Position numbers and translations under genes: made by a program. Shown in pieces: positions 25,389 to 39,402 of a DNA stretch of 64,000 nucleotides (position 1 is its first letter; the number at the start of each line of letters is the position of its first letter). The notes below the pieces were generated by a model. It did not search any database. It saw only the letters and a list, made by a program, of their open reading frames with translations, and had not been told where the DNA came from. The stretch is from Pardosa pseudoannulata (Eukaryota > Arthropoda > Arachnida > Araneae > Lycosidae), in NCBI GenBank assembly GCA_032207245.1, contig CM063502.1, positions 74,024,009-74,088,008 on the forward strand, given 5' to 3'.

Positions 25389-25487
25389 ACCCCTTTGCCT
25401 TAATACGAGTAACGTATGGCTCAATCGTACTTGGTTCATCAGAAACAACAATAACATATTTAAATCACTTGCTTAGGCTAAAACAGT
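25389..25487 (+). repeat. Direct repeat of the foldback centre
   Basis: Starts ACCCCTTTGCCTTAATAC and ends GGCTAAAACAGT. It matches 24226-24335 in the same orientation with a roughly 14-bp internal deletion and several substitutions. Both copies include an (AAC)n-type stretch. Confidence 0.85.
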
Positions 25488-28400
25488 GGAATCTCAAGTA
25501 TAACATTTATAGTCATAAATGTTAGCTATCAAAATTGCAAGCTTATGTAACTATTTTATAGTAAATAGAATGAGTAAATTAATTTTTCTGTCTTTTATTC
25601 CATTTTACAGCCATTCTAAGTAGTTTTCTTTCGCTTGTTAGAATTTATATTACTATAGCTATAACTATTTTTTTTATAAAACTCTTTGATATCTCATAGA
25701 TGTACAGAAATATGTGAAGTATTTAGAACATGATTAACTTAATAAACTTAATACGAAAAAATTGCTAGAATAGCTACGAAGTATGTAGTTTAAATATAAG
25801 ATAACAAATTTTCTCGAATATCCTAGTCAATGTTTAAATTTTCTTTACTTCTCATCTACAAGTCTATATGGTCTTCGCCGGGTCGGTATAGAAGTGACTT
25901 ACTTATCATCTACAAATTAGATGTTGCAAATTAATAATTATTGCGAGAAATTATTTAATTTCTTAAAGATAATAAATTTAAACTGAACACTGTAATTACT
26001 CAGCATATTTTCTATTTAAAAAAAATAGCGTACAGCCTTCAATCATTAAATTTTCTTCAATTATTCTTTTATAAAATATATATTAGAAAAAAAACCTTGG
26101 GGTATTTAGCTAAATTGCATATAATAATTGTGTATAACGCAAAAACCTTTGATAAATCTCTAAAAATATGCAAAATGTGGGCTTCGTGCCAAGGAAGATA
26201 AGATGATAAGCAATTTAGACACAAGGAGCAAATTCAGCTCTTGTCTACAATAAACACTTTGTTCAAGGAAACGAGTGAAATTCATTAGCAAGATGTTTTT
26301 GGAGTTGTTTTCCTGAAAAGTAATTCAACAGCAGTTCAATGAACTTTTTCCATTTTTATGAAAAATCTTCATGCTATTTTATATGCATTACTAATCCTAA
26401 CAAGCATAACTTAAACACTCCAACAATATCAACAATGTAATACTATTTAATTTATATCTCATATATTTAATACTATATTTAAAATTAAAAAAAATAAAAC
26501 ACAGCTAGAGATGCTTAAAAATAAATAAAATATTTTAGCTGAGTAGCTAAGTAATTGGGGTCGAAACCTTTCATTAAGGGCGTATTTTATTAAAGAGCAG
26601 CTAATGTTATTTCGTTGGGAGAAGGCTGATTATTGTTCAACTCAAGAATAATTCATATTTACGGAAGTTTCATTATGCTCTTGAGGGGTTAATACTAACA
26701 GTATAGGTGTGCTTGAAATGTATTTTACTAGATCCGAGACTCACCTACGAAATTTGGCATGTAATATACTATTAAGCAAGGCTTGGAAAATTTATGAGTG
26801 TTTTAAGGTAAGTTTTTATTAAAGATTAATTTATAATTACACGGATAATTTACTGCATTAGCATAATAAGTCAGATTTATTTTCTGTTATACTATTGCAG
26901 TTAATCAACCCGTTTAGACACTAGATTGAAAAGAGACATTTCGTCACAAATTTTATAAAATATGTATGTGTATAATAATTATAAAGATAATATAATTATA
27001 AAGATAATATTTCAACAAATAAAGCTATAAACATGAAAATATTGTACCTTAAAATTTGGTTTGCTATTCCAAAATAATTGTTAATTCTATAATTAAAATA
27101 CTCACTTTGTATTTAAACTAAGCTTAAACAATTCAAAACTTTTCTTCTTTTATTTAACTAAAAGATATAAATAAGAATAATTAATTTTAAGTTGTATGGA
27201 TTATGAAATTTTTTAGCATATTTTCTATTATTTAACATCGTGTAAGTAATTTTTTTCCCAAATAAACTTTTTAACGAGCATAAAAATTCTCTTAAACATT
27301 AAAATAAATATTTGGTGATGTTTTATTTGTAATGAAGTAGTTTTGAGATAGTTTGGTAATAAGTAAAACTCTATTTGCATAAATATTTTGATATTTTTGT
27401 CCTTTTTTAACAAGAAAGTTAATGTTTTACTTCATTTTTCACAATTCTTTCTTGTTAAAAAATAGCTTTATATTTGGGATATGAGGGCCATTAATCATTT
27501 TTTTTATCATGCAATTACGATTATTTATCTAGTAATTGATCACTGACTTAGTAATCTCAAAGCCTGCAGGTTCATCTTAAAATCTTTCAACAGGGCAGGT
27601 GGTCTCCACTTATATCTTTTAAGTAGTCTACTTTTCCACGAAACATTTCAGTAGCATCTATTTCTTGTTCAAAAGTATTAGCTAACATAAATAGTGCACA
27701 TGTCGTCACTTAAGAGGTTTGATACATTGTTATAATGCTGCAAAAGTTGTCATATTTTTCCTATTTTCAATTTTTCAATGCAAAAATTTATTTTTCTAAA
27801 GAACTGCAACTTTTACCAATTCTGAAGGTACTTTTCATCCTTGACTAGGTTTCTTCAAATATTTGATAGATTTGACACAATTTCTAAATTTCAATTTTCA
27901 AATTTTTGAGGTATTTTTTATACTTGTTTGAATGCTTCAAACATCGTCCACTTTTGAATATATGTAATATTTTCAATCAAAACCAAAGCAGTATAATGCT
28001 TATTGGTGTATGAAATTATTATAAATTTTTTATGAAAAAAGATTAGTTTCTATTTTAAAAATTAAAAGATTTAGTCGATAAATCTATTGTTCTTAAATGT
28101 TTTGCCACTAAAAGTGCGTTGCGACTCATCTTTTAAAGACGCATCAAATTTCTTTAATTTACGCTAAAAATTACACATGATCATGAGAATTAATATACAG
28201 TGTTCGTCAAAATGAGATAACTTTCCAAAAAAGCCGTTGATGAAACTTTAATAATTGAAAACATTTTTTTTTTAAATCTAGAAGGATTTTAATGCTCAAT
28301 AATAAAAAAAGAACTATATCTTAACACTCGATAAAATTTTGTATAGGTGTTTTGTAGTTAAGGAAGATTGGGAGAAAGATCGATTTAAGTGACTTTAGCA

Positions 28401-29213
28401 GTTGTTAAAAGGTTATGGAATGAATATATGTATATGAAGTAAATATGTTAAATAAAGAGAAATTAAGCACAAAATGACCCTGTGAGTTTCCCATTCACTT
28501 GACATAGGGTTTTTTCAATTTGTTTTAATTCATGGAAATAAAAAATATAAATACTTTATCTCACATTAATGCATTCCATTATTTCCTAAAAGCCATTTTT
28601 ATGCATTATTATGATATCTATATTAATCACACACAGTACTCAAAATATGGTCAAAATACCACCCACCCAATAAAAAGTTTTTTGTTCGATCAAATTATTG
28701 ATCAAACATTTCTGCAGATGCATGCAAAATTTCAAATCTGTATTTTCAATAGCTCAAAAGTTTTAATGTAATGAATTATTAAAAATTTTTATAATGAAGT
28801 CAGAAATTTAAAAATACAGTTATCCTATCAATATGAAAGCAGAATTTTTCATACTAGGGTCAATATTAAAAATATTATTAAAATTGTTTAATTTTATTTT
28901 CTCAATGAAGCTGAGTAAAGTAACCTGATAGTGGTTATATGTATTTGGCTTCCATTGTTTACAGGTGAAAACTGTAGTTTTGTCCACTTTGAAGTTATTT
29001 TTTTAAAAATAGCTTCCCTTCCCCTGTTCAATTTTTTATTTATTTCTATGAATTCAAAATTTTAACACGTTGGAAACCTATATGGTGCTCCCATAATACA
29101 GTATTCAACGAATATCTTGGGCTTAGTAGTAATGAATGCTGTAAGAGCAAGTTCCCCCGCATTAGAAATAATGAATTCTAACTTAATGTACACATTTTAA
29201 ATACAGTTTTTGC
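25488..29213. other. Noncoding AT-rich stretch
   Basis: No firm feature. Weak signals: a minus-strand TTACTTTTCAG acceptor at about 26313 followed by about 50 open codons; a tRNA-like string ending GGGGTCGAAACC at about 26556-26569; and ACAGTGTTCGTCAAAATGAG at 28197, which resembles a Tc1/mariner terminal repeat but has no partner that I can find. Confidence 0.45.
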
Positions 29214-29645
29214 TAGTTTTCTAGAGTGTATAGAAAACAGTATGTGAAGGTAATTTACAATAACAATTATGAGTAAATCGTTAAGCATTTTAAAGCAAGA
29301 GGCATATTTCACTGGCATATTTTTAAATTTGCATAAATATTTTTTAGTGAAGTTGAGTTAGCTTTTAGAGTGTATAGAAAACAGAATGTGAAGTTAATTT
29401 ACAATAACAATTATGAGTAAATCGTTAAGCATTTTAAAGAAAGAGGAATATTTCACTGGCATATTTTTAAATTTGCATAAATACTTTTAGTGAAGTTGAG
29501 TTAGTTTTCTAGAGTGTATAGAAAACAGAATGTGAAGTTAATTTACAAGAACAATTATGTGTAAATCGTTAAGCATTTTAAAGCAAGAGGCATATTTTAC
29601 TGGCATATTTTTAAATTTGCATAAATATTTTTTAGTGAAGTTGGG
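29214..29645. repeat. 144-bp tandem array, three copies
   Basis: AGAGTGTATAGAAAACAG starts at 29223, 29367 and 29511, an exact 144-bp period. Each copy carries TGAGTAAATCGTTAAGC or TGTGTAAATCGTTAAGC and CACTGGCATATTTTTAAATT or a near variant. The copies differ by only a few bases. Confidence 0.95.
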
Positions 29646-31604
29646 TGCTTGACACATTTTATATATTCTTTAGTTTTATATGTTTATTATAAATGTATAG
29701 TTAATTTTTATATATTTTCAATTATAACAGCATTTTTTAATAAATGAATACATCAAATGATTTTTTCTTTTTGTACGTTTGTTTTTGACTTCTATGCATC
29801 TAAGGCAAGTAGAAGGCTTTTATATTTCGTATTTAAAATGCACATTGTTATACAGTTTTTTTTTACATTGCACGCAGTAGCTTTGTGCATAGAATTTAGT
29901 TGCTTATTTCATCTTTATAAACAATTATATAGAAGAAACAGGAAAATTTTATTGTTTTTTACATTAAATGTCAGTAAAATATTTTGATAAAATATAATTA
30001 TTGAGTTATCCCAAAATCTACACAAGGTCTTGAACAAAGGGCTTTAATAAAACTCAAAAGTTTATAGGAAAAAATGTTATTATTTGATGGAATAATTATT
30101 TTAAATCTTTAACTTTTAATCAAATGAAATGTTGAAACAGGTATTGTTTCCCTGAATATACTTTGAATTCGTTTCTAGTATACAAAACAATTACAATGGT
30201 TATTGTAATACTTAACAATTTTTTAAACGGGTACTTTGTTCCTTTAAGAACATAAAACGAAAGAATACTTATGAGGAATATCTCAGGAATAAAAATTGGA
30301 ATTTTTCCCAAGTTCCGGAATCAAAGTCGATTTACAAGCTAAAAAAAAGTAAAGGGTTTGTACTCTAAAGAAATTTTATATTAGTTATTTGTAGTTTAAG
30401 TTATAATTTTTATATGTAAATAATAAAACAAATATAATAATAAAAGAAAGAATGAACAAACATTTTTGTGGCTTTTAATTGTATATAAAGTCGAACAATA
30501 ATAAAATTTTTTTAGAAAATTCTTGAATGTTTTCAGCATTTATAATTGTCTTTTCACTATGCCCGTAAGAATATGATTTGCATGTTTTACGGCAATATGT
30601 ATTCACTGAGTGAATAGATATATCTAAGCTGTTCATCTTACCATGTATAATTATCTTGTCTATATTTAATAATTTATTATACTATGAGCAAACATATTTT
30701 ATTTGGGAAAATATAGCAGGTATCAGGTTCCATTTTTTGCAGTCCATACATATTTATGTTCAGAATCCTACATAGACCAACTTTTTAAGAGCAAATTAAA
30801 TGTTTCTCAAGGGAATGACTGCAATTAAATGAACCATAATTTCACTTTTATCTCGGAAATAACTTTTTTGCGGTCTTTCACGATTAAATATTTTACAATA
30901 TAATCATTTATCGTACATAAACGATTATTTTTTTTTTCATTTTCATGGAGATTTATTAGAAGCTTATATTAACGTGTTTACGCGTAGATGTTCTTCAATT
31001 TGCATATAAAGTATTTATAATATTCTTGAATGACATGTTCAGTAAAATACCTTATTAACATTTACACGTAGGCTTCACTTCTATTTTCCTACCTTTCACT
31101 TCCCCGATGATACATTTTTTTCTTTCTGGTTCCCATCATATCGGTAATGTCAGATAGCTTTGATCATATTACATTACTTGATGTAGATTACATGGTATCA
31201 GGTTAAGTACCTCATTTTTCATTCCGCGGAAGAAAAGTGGCTCTTGCACAGTATCAACTAAGTGTTTGCACCCTGCTATTATGCGGCTGCCTTTCCTGTT
31301 GAAGTTCATGATTAGGTGATCCTATTCGTACGAAAGACACGTGGTAACCTATGAAGCATCAACCTTTGTTTAGAAGCAATTTGAATTGTATAATCAAATT
31401 CGTAATCATCTTTTGATTATATCGACTTCAAAATAAAGCTTACTAAATTACTTTAGGGGAAACATTATTATGCAGTAAGACATTTCGATGAATTATACTA
31501 ATTGTTTTTACTGTGTTTATGATATTCATGTGGACTCCGTAGACCGTCTCTTGTTTCTCTTGCATGTTTCATATGCACAAAATGACAATTATTTTTCACA
31601 GATA
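29646..31604. other. Noncoding AT-rich stretch
   Basis: No supported gene. The part around 31070-31340 is GC-richer; a possible decayed transposase reading there is discussed under rejected items. Confidence 0.45.
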
Positions 31605-32190
31605 GTCACTGGTTTTAATCAAATGTTTTAGGAAATAATGATAGGGAAAAAGTAAGTTTAGTTATAAAGAAATATGGTAATTCTATACATAATTACATTT
31701 CCTAAGAATAACATATTTAGCTTATTAGTAGTATACTTTCAAATATTGTAATTATCCTCATAAAATTATTACTGTACGAGGTCAAAAATAAGCTTATAGA
31801 GTACTGTACAAGTTGTACTGTATAAGGGAGTATACTAAATTACACAAAGGATACTTCTATAATTTTTTAACCAGTTCTCAACCCCTAATTTCAATTTTCA
31901 AACATATGAGAACTGTACGAATTAATGTCATACGTTAACACGCCTAATTTTCAGTACTGTTATTTATTATTTATTTTTTTACGTTTAACCAAGATTATTA
32001 GTCTTATAATTTATTAATTTAGTTAGGTTGTTTAATTCTTCAAAGTCAGTGATTGTTTCAATCTAATGTTTTCGGAAATAATAATAGTGAAAAAGTAAAT
32101 TTTGTTATAATAAAAAATCGGTGATTTTATTCATAATAATATTTCACGGGAATAATACATTAAACATATCAGTAGTGTGTTTTTTATTCT
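31605..32190. repeat. Diverged local duplication, offset about 440 bp
   Basis: 31605-31745 (TCAAATGTTTTAGGAAATAA, then GGAAAAAGTAAGTTTAGTTA) recurs at 32045-32190 (TCTAATGTTTTCGGAAATAA, TGAAAAAGTAAATTTTGTTA), with matching downstream TTAGTAGTAT and TCAGTAGTGT segments. Confidence 0.65.
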
Positions 32191-33632
32191 CGCATTCAGT
32201 AGTATTTATTCAATGATATGAGGCTACCAACTGTGGTATAGTTGGTAAATTCCCAGCAATATTAAAATACTTAAGGAGATATTTGATGATTATATCTGGA
32301 TGTTTAAGAGACCCACGTTTTATTCTTTTGAACTTATTTTAAGAGATATAGATTTAATTAGACGAGTATTTGCAACTTAGTTATATTAGGCACCTTTAGT
32401 TCAGTAATAACTCACGGGAAATATTTCTAACGTTGGACTGCTTGTATTTGAAAGTTTCTTTAAACTTCATCAGGTGATATGACGATAATATCTCTAGAAT
32501 TTTTTTGTGTAGAATCTCTAGACTTCGTCTAGAATCTCTAGAAATTAAAAAATAACACAAAGGTATATTTAATTTGAGTTATTTGGGAAACATTTCGGTA
32601 CACCCTTTGCTGAAATCGTCTATAAGCATAACTTCATACTTAGCTAGATGGATCATATAGCATAGAGCCACCTTAAACTAGATTCTGCATGAATTCAATC
32701 AGTAGCTCTCAAACCAATAAAGACTTGTTCTGACCTCGAGGTCTTTGCATTTCTGACATTCTCCAAACATAAATGTAAATAATTCTCCTTAAGACTGTGC
32801 TGCATTGGTAGATATTAACCTTTTGGATCTAACTAATAAACAAATGTTATACATTAATGGTAATTTTTTCGCAGCATACAAAATATAGCAAATTGTAACA
32901 ATTGCCTAACAAGCTTGTAAGTTTGTCTTTGAAGGATATAACCTCAGAAATGTGAGACAGGAATATTACTTGCTGGATATTGTGTTGAGAATGGATACTT
33001 ATGTCCTGCAAAATAATCGACAATGTTGTTTCATTAGAGAAAGGAGCTATATTTTGTGTTCCAGATCACGTTGTATGGCATCCCACACATGTTTAATGAC
33101 GCCGTGGAAGGATGATTAAGTTGTCATAGGAAGATGCTAAACTTAGAGGAATTATCTTCTGACCATAATTTGGCAGCTTCTTATTAGTGAGGCGGTGCAT
33201 AAGAGAATTAAGCTGCTAAAATGAATGCATACTATGATTAAATGTAACCCATGAGAAAAAACGTGAATATAGTCTCTACCTATTTCAGATTTTGAATAAA
33301 TAAGTGCAAAAATAAAGTACTTAAAGACTGTAGATATATTTAGTTAAAAACTCAAATTAAATTGGGAAATATAAGCAAGAATTATAAGCAAAAAAATATT
33401 TTAATAGTCCTATAATCTTATAATTAATATAATTATTGCAAAACATATTATTGTGAAAAAAAGGTTCAATATTAAATGTATTTAACTATATTTTCTATTT
33501 CATAAATATCTGAAAAACTTCAAGGGAAAGTTTTATCCCTTTAAAATTGGCAGAATATTTACCTTCCATCATATAAAATTAAGTTAGTTAGTTTGAGTTC
33601 CTGGATTGTTTTTCAAGATAAACCACAGGGAA
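32191..33632. other. Noncoding stretch
   Basis: Holds a clustered TCTAGA motif at 32490-32550 (ATCTCTAGA repeated, partly palindromic) and otherwise nothing I can support as a gene or element. Confidence 0.45.
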
Positions 33633-34676
<1,044 letters not shown>

Positions 34677-36389
34677 TACATTATTTAATTCGTATAGAAG
34701 AGTGGTTAACGAATATATTCCATTGGTATACCAATCTATAGAAATTGGCATAACTGATGTCCAGATCTTGGTATCACAGAAAACAGTATTTCACTTCGGA
34801 ATCAGTTTTGAAATTGGGATTTTTAAGTGATCCAAAGAGATTAATATCTCACTGTGCATTTTCTAGATTTTAATTGAGGTATTTTAAAAACTCCCCCATA
34901 CAACCTATCTAACTTCATGTAAACTGAAACCGTCAATGAACCTCTTGATAGTAGCACACAGGGATCGTCCCCAAATATTTATTGACTTCAGATGAGTTTT
35001 GAAGAACTTCCAATGATGGGTTAAACACAATAAACTAAGCCAGAGACATTTCAGTGAAACTCAAAAACGTTATAATACTACTGATTTCAATCAATAACCA
35101 TATTTCTATTAACATAATATCACATAATATTTTTTCTTATTCAATAACCTCCTAAGACCTTGGAGCGAAACTGTGCATTTAGCTCCATTTGCCATTGTCT
35201 TTCAAATGCCGTTATCATCTCATTTGTCTAGGCAGAGAATTAAACTGCTACAGAGAATTTGAGCACTCATCAGAGATCTTGTGATCTTACTTTTTAACCC
35301 TGCCACATATATGTAAACGCGATGAACATGTAATAGTTATATACATGAGTAATTAGTAGCATTTAAAATAATTAATATTTCATGTTTGAGTTTAACAAAC
35401 ATTTATATGCATACATTTTACATACCATACTAATTTTTAAAGCAAACTGATTAAAAGCAAAAACTAGTATTGAAAGTGAAATTAATTTTAAAAAACTAGT
35501 TTTTCGTGTAATTTATTGAAACTCGTATCATCTGTTTGCAATTCACCTAACAAGTTGGAAAGCATTACTTTGTTGTGTCGTTCTTTCAAATTACCCGTCA
35601 TAAATTTCTCTTTAAGACACATGAGCTGAAAATCGCATAAAATTTATTTGTATTTCAGATCTTGGTGACACGAACTACGAGGTGGAGTAATGAATGCAAA
35701 TGTTTCGCTCTCTTTCCCGAGTCATTCTACTTTTTCTAAATCACAACATCCATATATTTAATCTGAAGAGAGAAACATCGCTAAGCTTTCATAGGATTTT
35801 GAAAGAAGGTTGCGACACACTTTGTGTTTGTAAATTTTAACGCCTCAATTACGATTTCTCCGAAAAGAAAAATTGCATTTAGTTTGGTGCTTTAGTTGAT
35901 TTATATCTGAGATGAATATGAAATTCAAACGTAAAATTTGTAGAGGTATATAAAAGTGTTTCATTCATTAGAAAAGAAACGGAAATTTATTCATAATATG
36001 AGTGAATAATTTCTTTACAGTTTAGGAGGATTAATAAAATTATTTTATCAACAATCAAGATTTATGTTCTTTATATAACATGTGAAATTTTTTTTACACA
36101 TTTTTTAAAATTTGTTCTAGTAAGAACATAGAAACCTATACTACAATCAAATATAATTATTCTTATATACAAAGTTATATATTCTTATCCCTCTCTTAGT
36201 ATTATATATTCCAATTAGGCCAATTATATACACACACACACAAATATTATAATATTATATATATGGTTTTTAACAGATTTTGTCATTTCAGTCAATGATA
36301 ATAGTAAACAGGTCATGGTTCTTTACAGGATTTCCTAAGGCACATTTTCCTAATCTAGTTGAGTTTAAAAGTGACGTAATCATTAATAT
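34677..36389. other. Noncoding stretch
   Basis: No established feature. A plus-strand TTGTATTTCAG acceptor at 35649-35659 is followed by 10 open codons and TAA (see findings). A short (CA)n run lies at 36231-36241 beside TATA-rich sequence. Confidence 0.4.
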
Positions 36390-37247
36390 ATAACTAGCAT
36401 ATAACCCGTTATATGACGGGATCAGTAAAATTTTTAATTTTCCGGAATTGTAAAGTACCTTATGAGGCAATTAAAAAATGGTTTGTTTTTTGGCTGAGAA
36501 TTATCTGGTACAAGCTCAACAAGTTGTTTATCTTCATACGAAACTAATGTCTCCGGATACTGTGAATGCAGTTTGGAATCAAGTTGAATTTATTTAGTCA
36601 AACTGTGTAGTTATGTATAAAAACAAACACACAAAGGAACAAACTTCTTAATTTTCAAGAAGATATTTCAAAGATATATAACATAAACGCTAGATATTTA
36701 TAAATCCGTGAAATAGACTCCTAGACTTTTATGAAAAGAATTTGTTGCTAATATCGGTGATAAAAGTTTCATTGCAACAAAAAATAATCGACGATTAAAT
36801 TTAAAATTATCACATATGTACCTAATCTAATATTTAAGCCAAATATAAAAGAAAATTATTTACTTAATATCTAAGTTCACTGATAAAGCGTATTAAAATG
36901 ATGCACATGATATTTAAATAATTTAAAATAAGAAATGATTAAATGAGATTGTTAAAGGAATGACGTGATAATGCTATAAAAAATGGGTTTTTTTACGTAT
37001 TTATTATGGGAAAAATTTAATCGCCTGCTCTTAACCAGGGAAAATAGGGCAGGAAATGATGATATTTAACTCTCGAAACGGGAGGATGGGGTTGATTTAG
37101 AACGTTTTACTCCCTTTGAATTTTGCCAACCCTAATTCATCAAGAATCCAATATGGATACCTCTATCCGTTCCAGGTCCAATCGTTTCATAAATACGAGG
37201 AGAGACGGACAGATAACTTAGGCTATTATTATATAGGAGGTGAGACA
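36390..37247 (+). mobile_element. Putative interspersed repeat of unknown class
   Basis: It opens with ACTAGCATATAACCCG followed by a small hairpin (CCCGTTATATGACGGG), a start style seen on many arthropod interspersed repeats. It ends in a GC-richer segment with AATCCAATATGGATACC, CGTTCCAGGTCCAATCG and GAGACGGACAGATAACTTAG, then TATTATTATATAGGAG. These two ends look like the start and 3' end of one dispersed element. No second copy exists in the window and there is no coding capacity, so the call rests on style alone. Confidence 0.35.
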
Positions 37248-37947
37248 TCTTTAAGGTTCTAAGGTTTTCAAATAAAGATGGAATTTATTCCAAGTTTTGT
37301 TACTCCTAGTAAGAATTAAACCTTGACAAAATCAGATGTAAAAATATGAAAGTTTCTGTTCACATTACATAATTCTAGTACGTTTTTAAGGAATCAGTTT
37401 AGTTTAAGAGCAGTTATAACTACAAAGAAACCAAAATTTCCTTTTACTTAATTCACGCTTTTTTATTTTAAAAAGGAAAAGTACTTTATTTATCTTTCAC
37501 GAAAAAATATTAGCTTCTTATTTTTAATACATCAATAGTTTAATAATAACTAATTAATACATCACATTAATACATTAACACATTAATCCATCAATAAAGC
37601 AACGTTGTAATGCACAAAAATCAGGTACAACAAAGGTGAACAATGCATTAGAAGAATGATATTCACTAAGTATGAGAGAAAATTTCATGAATGGTTAGTT
37701 GAAGTTTTAATGAAAATAATTAGATGAAAAGGTGATTTTGCAATGTTGCTAAGGTGATTAACTCATTTTTTAAGATGATTTGTGACTTTAAAAAGTTCCA
37801 AGCTTTGAACGAATCTCTATATAGTTTAAGATCGAGGGTTGCGAACGGCCAAGCCGTTAGAGACTTTTAAAATATGTCTTTACATTGAAGTAATGAACGT
37901 GGTGTGGAATACATATTGCAATAGTGTAGGTTAGCATTATAAACGAA

Positions 37948-38522
37948 ACGAAATTTCCCGAATTATAAGAATATCAAAGAGAAATTTTACAGTTTAAATT
38001 TTCTCTTACATTTTATTAATTGAATAAATGTTGCTGACTTAATTCGTAATGACAGACGGTACTACCTCAGAGTTGATAGCAAACTCTGGTTTTAGATAAT
38101 ACATCAGAACTTCAAGTTTGCTTTGCTTTAATTTACTTAACAAATATCAACGTCGAACTCTAAGGGACTTTGTTTGTTTTAGTAGAATTATAACAAATGT
38201 TTAATTAAATATTTGTAGGAAAAGGAGAAGGGACTTTTTACTTATTTCTCTATATCGAATTGATGTGAAAAAAAATACTGGAATACTGCAGTTTGACTTT
38301 AAAAATTATCGTAATTTTCCCAGATGTAAGAATATCAGAAAGAAATTATAAAATTCAAATTTTCTCTCACAGATTTTATATTTAAACAAATTTAGTACCG
38401 AATTTTAAACGAAAGACAGTAGTATTTCATAGTTGATAGATAACTTTGGTATTGATAAAACTTAAGCCATACTACGTTTGTTTTGATTATTTTTCTTTAC
38501 AAAATTTTAACATTCATTTATC
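37948..38522. repeat. Diverged local duplication, offset about 360 bp
   Basis: 37948-38165 and 38308-38522 share ordered blocks. The first has GAATATCAAAGAGAAATTTT, AATTTTCTCTTACA, GACAGACGGTACTACCTCAG and GAGTTGATAGC. The second has GAATATCAGAAAGAAATTAT, AATTTTCTCTCACA, GACAGTAGTATTTCATAG and TAGTTGATAGA. Confidence 0.65.
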
Positions 38523-39254
38523 AAACAACAAAATACGGTTTGGTGTATAATAATGATAATAATATGGGTTCATAAAATATTAGAATAATTTAACCAATAT
38601 TACTGTTTTAAAATATATTATAAAACTAAAATCAATCTCATATTGGTATAATGTACATTGAATATTTATCTAATTTTAGTCAAAAAGCATTTTTTTCTCT
38701 CTTGAAAAATCTCAGAATAAAGCTGTGTATGCATGTACAGAAAAGTACTTTTGTTTCATTTGATATAATAATCCTAGTATTATAGTCAGACTTCACCCAT
38801 TATATTAATAATAATCTATATATAAATGCTACGAGAAAAGTTTCTTGTACTAAAGTAATTCATTATTAAAAAATCTTTTATTCAAAAACTTCATAAGATC
38901 AAAAGTTGTAATTTACTAAAGAGAAACATTCAATTAGAGTCAAACATGTAATTTTTGTTCAGTAAAAAATATTCGTAATTATATAACTTCCAACGAAAAT
39001 ATCAGTCACATTTCACTGAAAGAAATATCTATACTGCTAACAGTATATTAAAATTATATTCTCGGAAAAATCATTACATCATGTTTATGCAGAGCAGTAA
39101 TCATGTGACTTACCTCCTTCGTCGAAATTTAATTGGTATATTCCCTTAATCTGCCCTGGTGATTACATCTATGGCAGTAATAAAATAAATAAAAGAGCGA
39201 AAAGAGGCCAATGAAGTCAAATCATCCCGTTCAGTGAGGAGGTGCCGCGCCAAG

Positions 39255-39402
39255 CCTGTATTATATACTCTACTTCCTGTGAGCATTTGACCCCATAGCA
39301 GTATATTGAGTCACATATTAACAGTGTGGAGCGAATAGCTTTTAGGCCATGTCTAATAAATATGATTTGTACTAGCATTGAACACAGTTGGATATCGTGA
39401 AG
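39255..39402 (+). promoter_or_regulatory. Candidate promoter plus first (noncoding) exon
   Basis: A GC-richer patch (39190-39330) contains a TATA-like TATTATATACTC at 39259-39270. About 40-45 bp downstream is an initiator-like GAGTCACAT near 39309. The putative exon ends at a very strong donor, GAAG|GTAAGTAAGG, with the GT at 39403-39404. The only ATG inside (39350) reaches a stop after eight codons, so the exon would be 5' UTR or a noncoding RNA. No downstream exon was found. Confidence 0.25.

Noticed and set aside
28195..28230. ACAGTGTTCGTCAAAATGAG as a Tc1/mariner terminal repeat
   Set aside because: The style fits, but no inverted partner is visible within several kb and no transposase remnant lies next to it.
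31070..31340. Possible second mariner fragment on the minus strand (HELQQERQ, then ATFLPRNEK after a stop)
   Set aside because: The similarity to the mariner HEL and FLxR motifs is short and broken by several stops, with no supporting FFLF or catalytic segment. It is too weak without a profile search.
37800..37880. Small palindrome AACGGCCAAGCCGTT as an element end
   Set aside because: Only a 6-bp stem with no matching second end or repeat copy; within chance expectation for a window this size.
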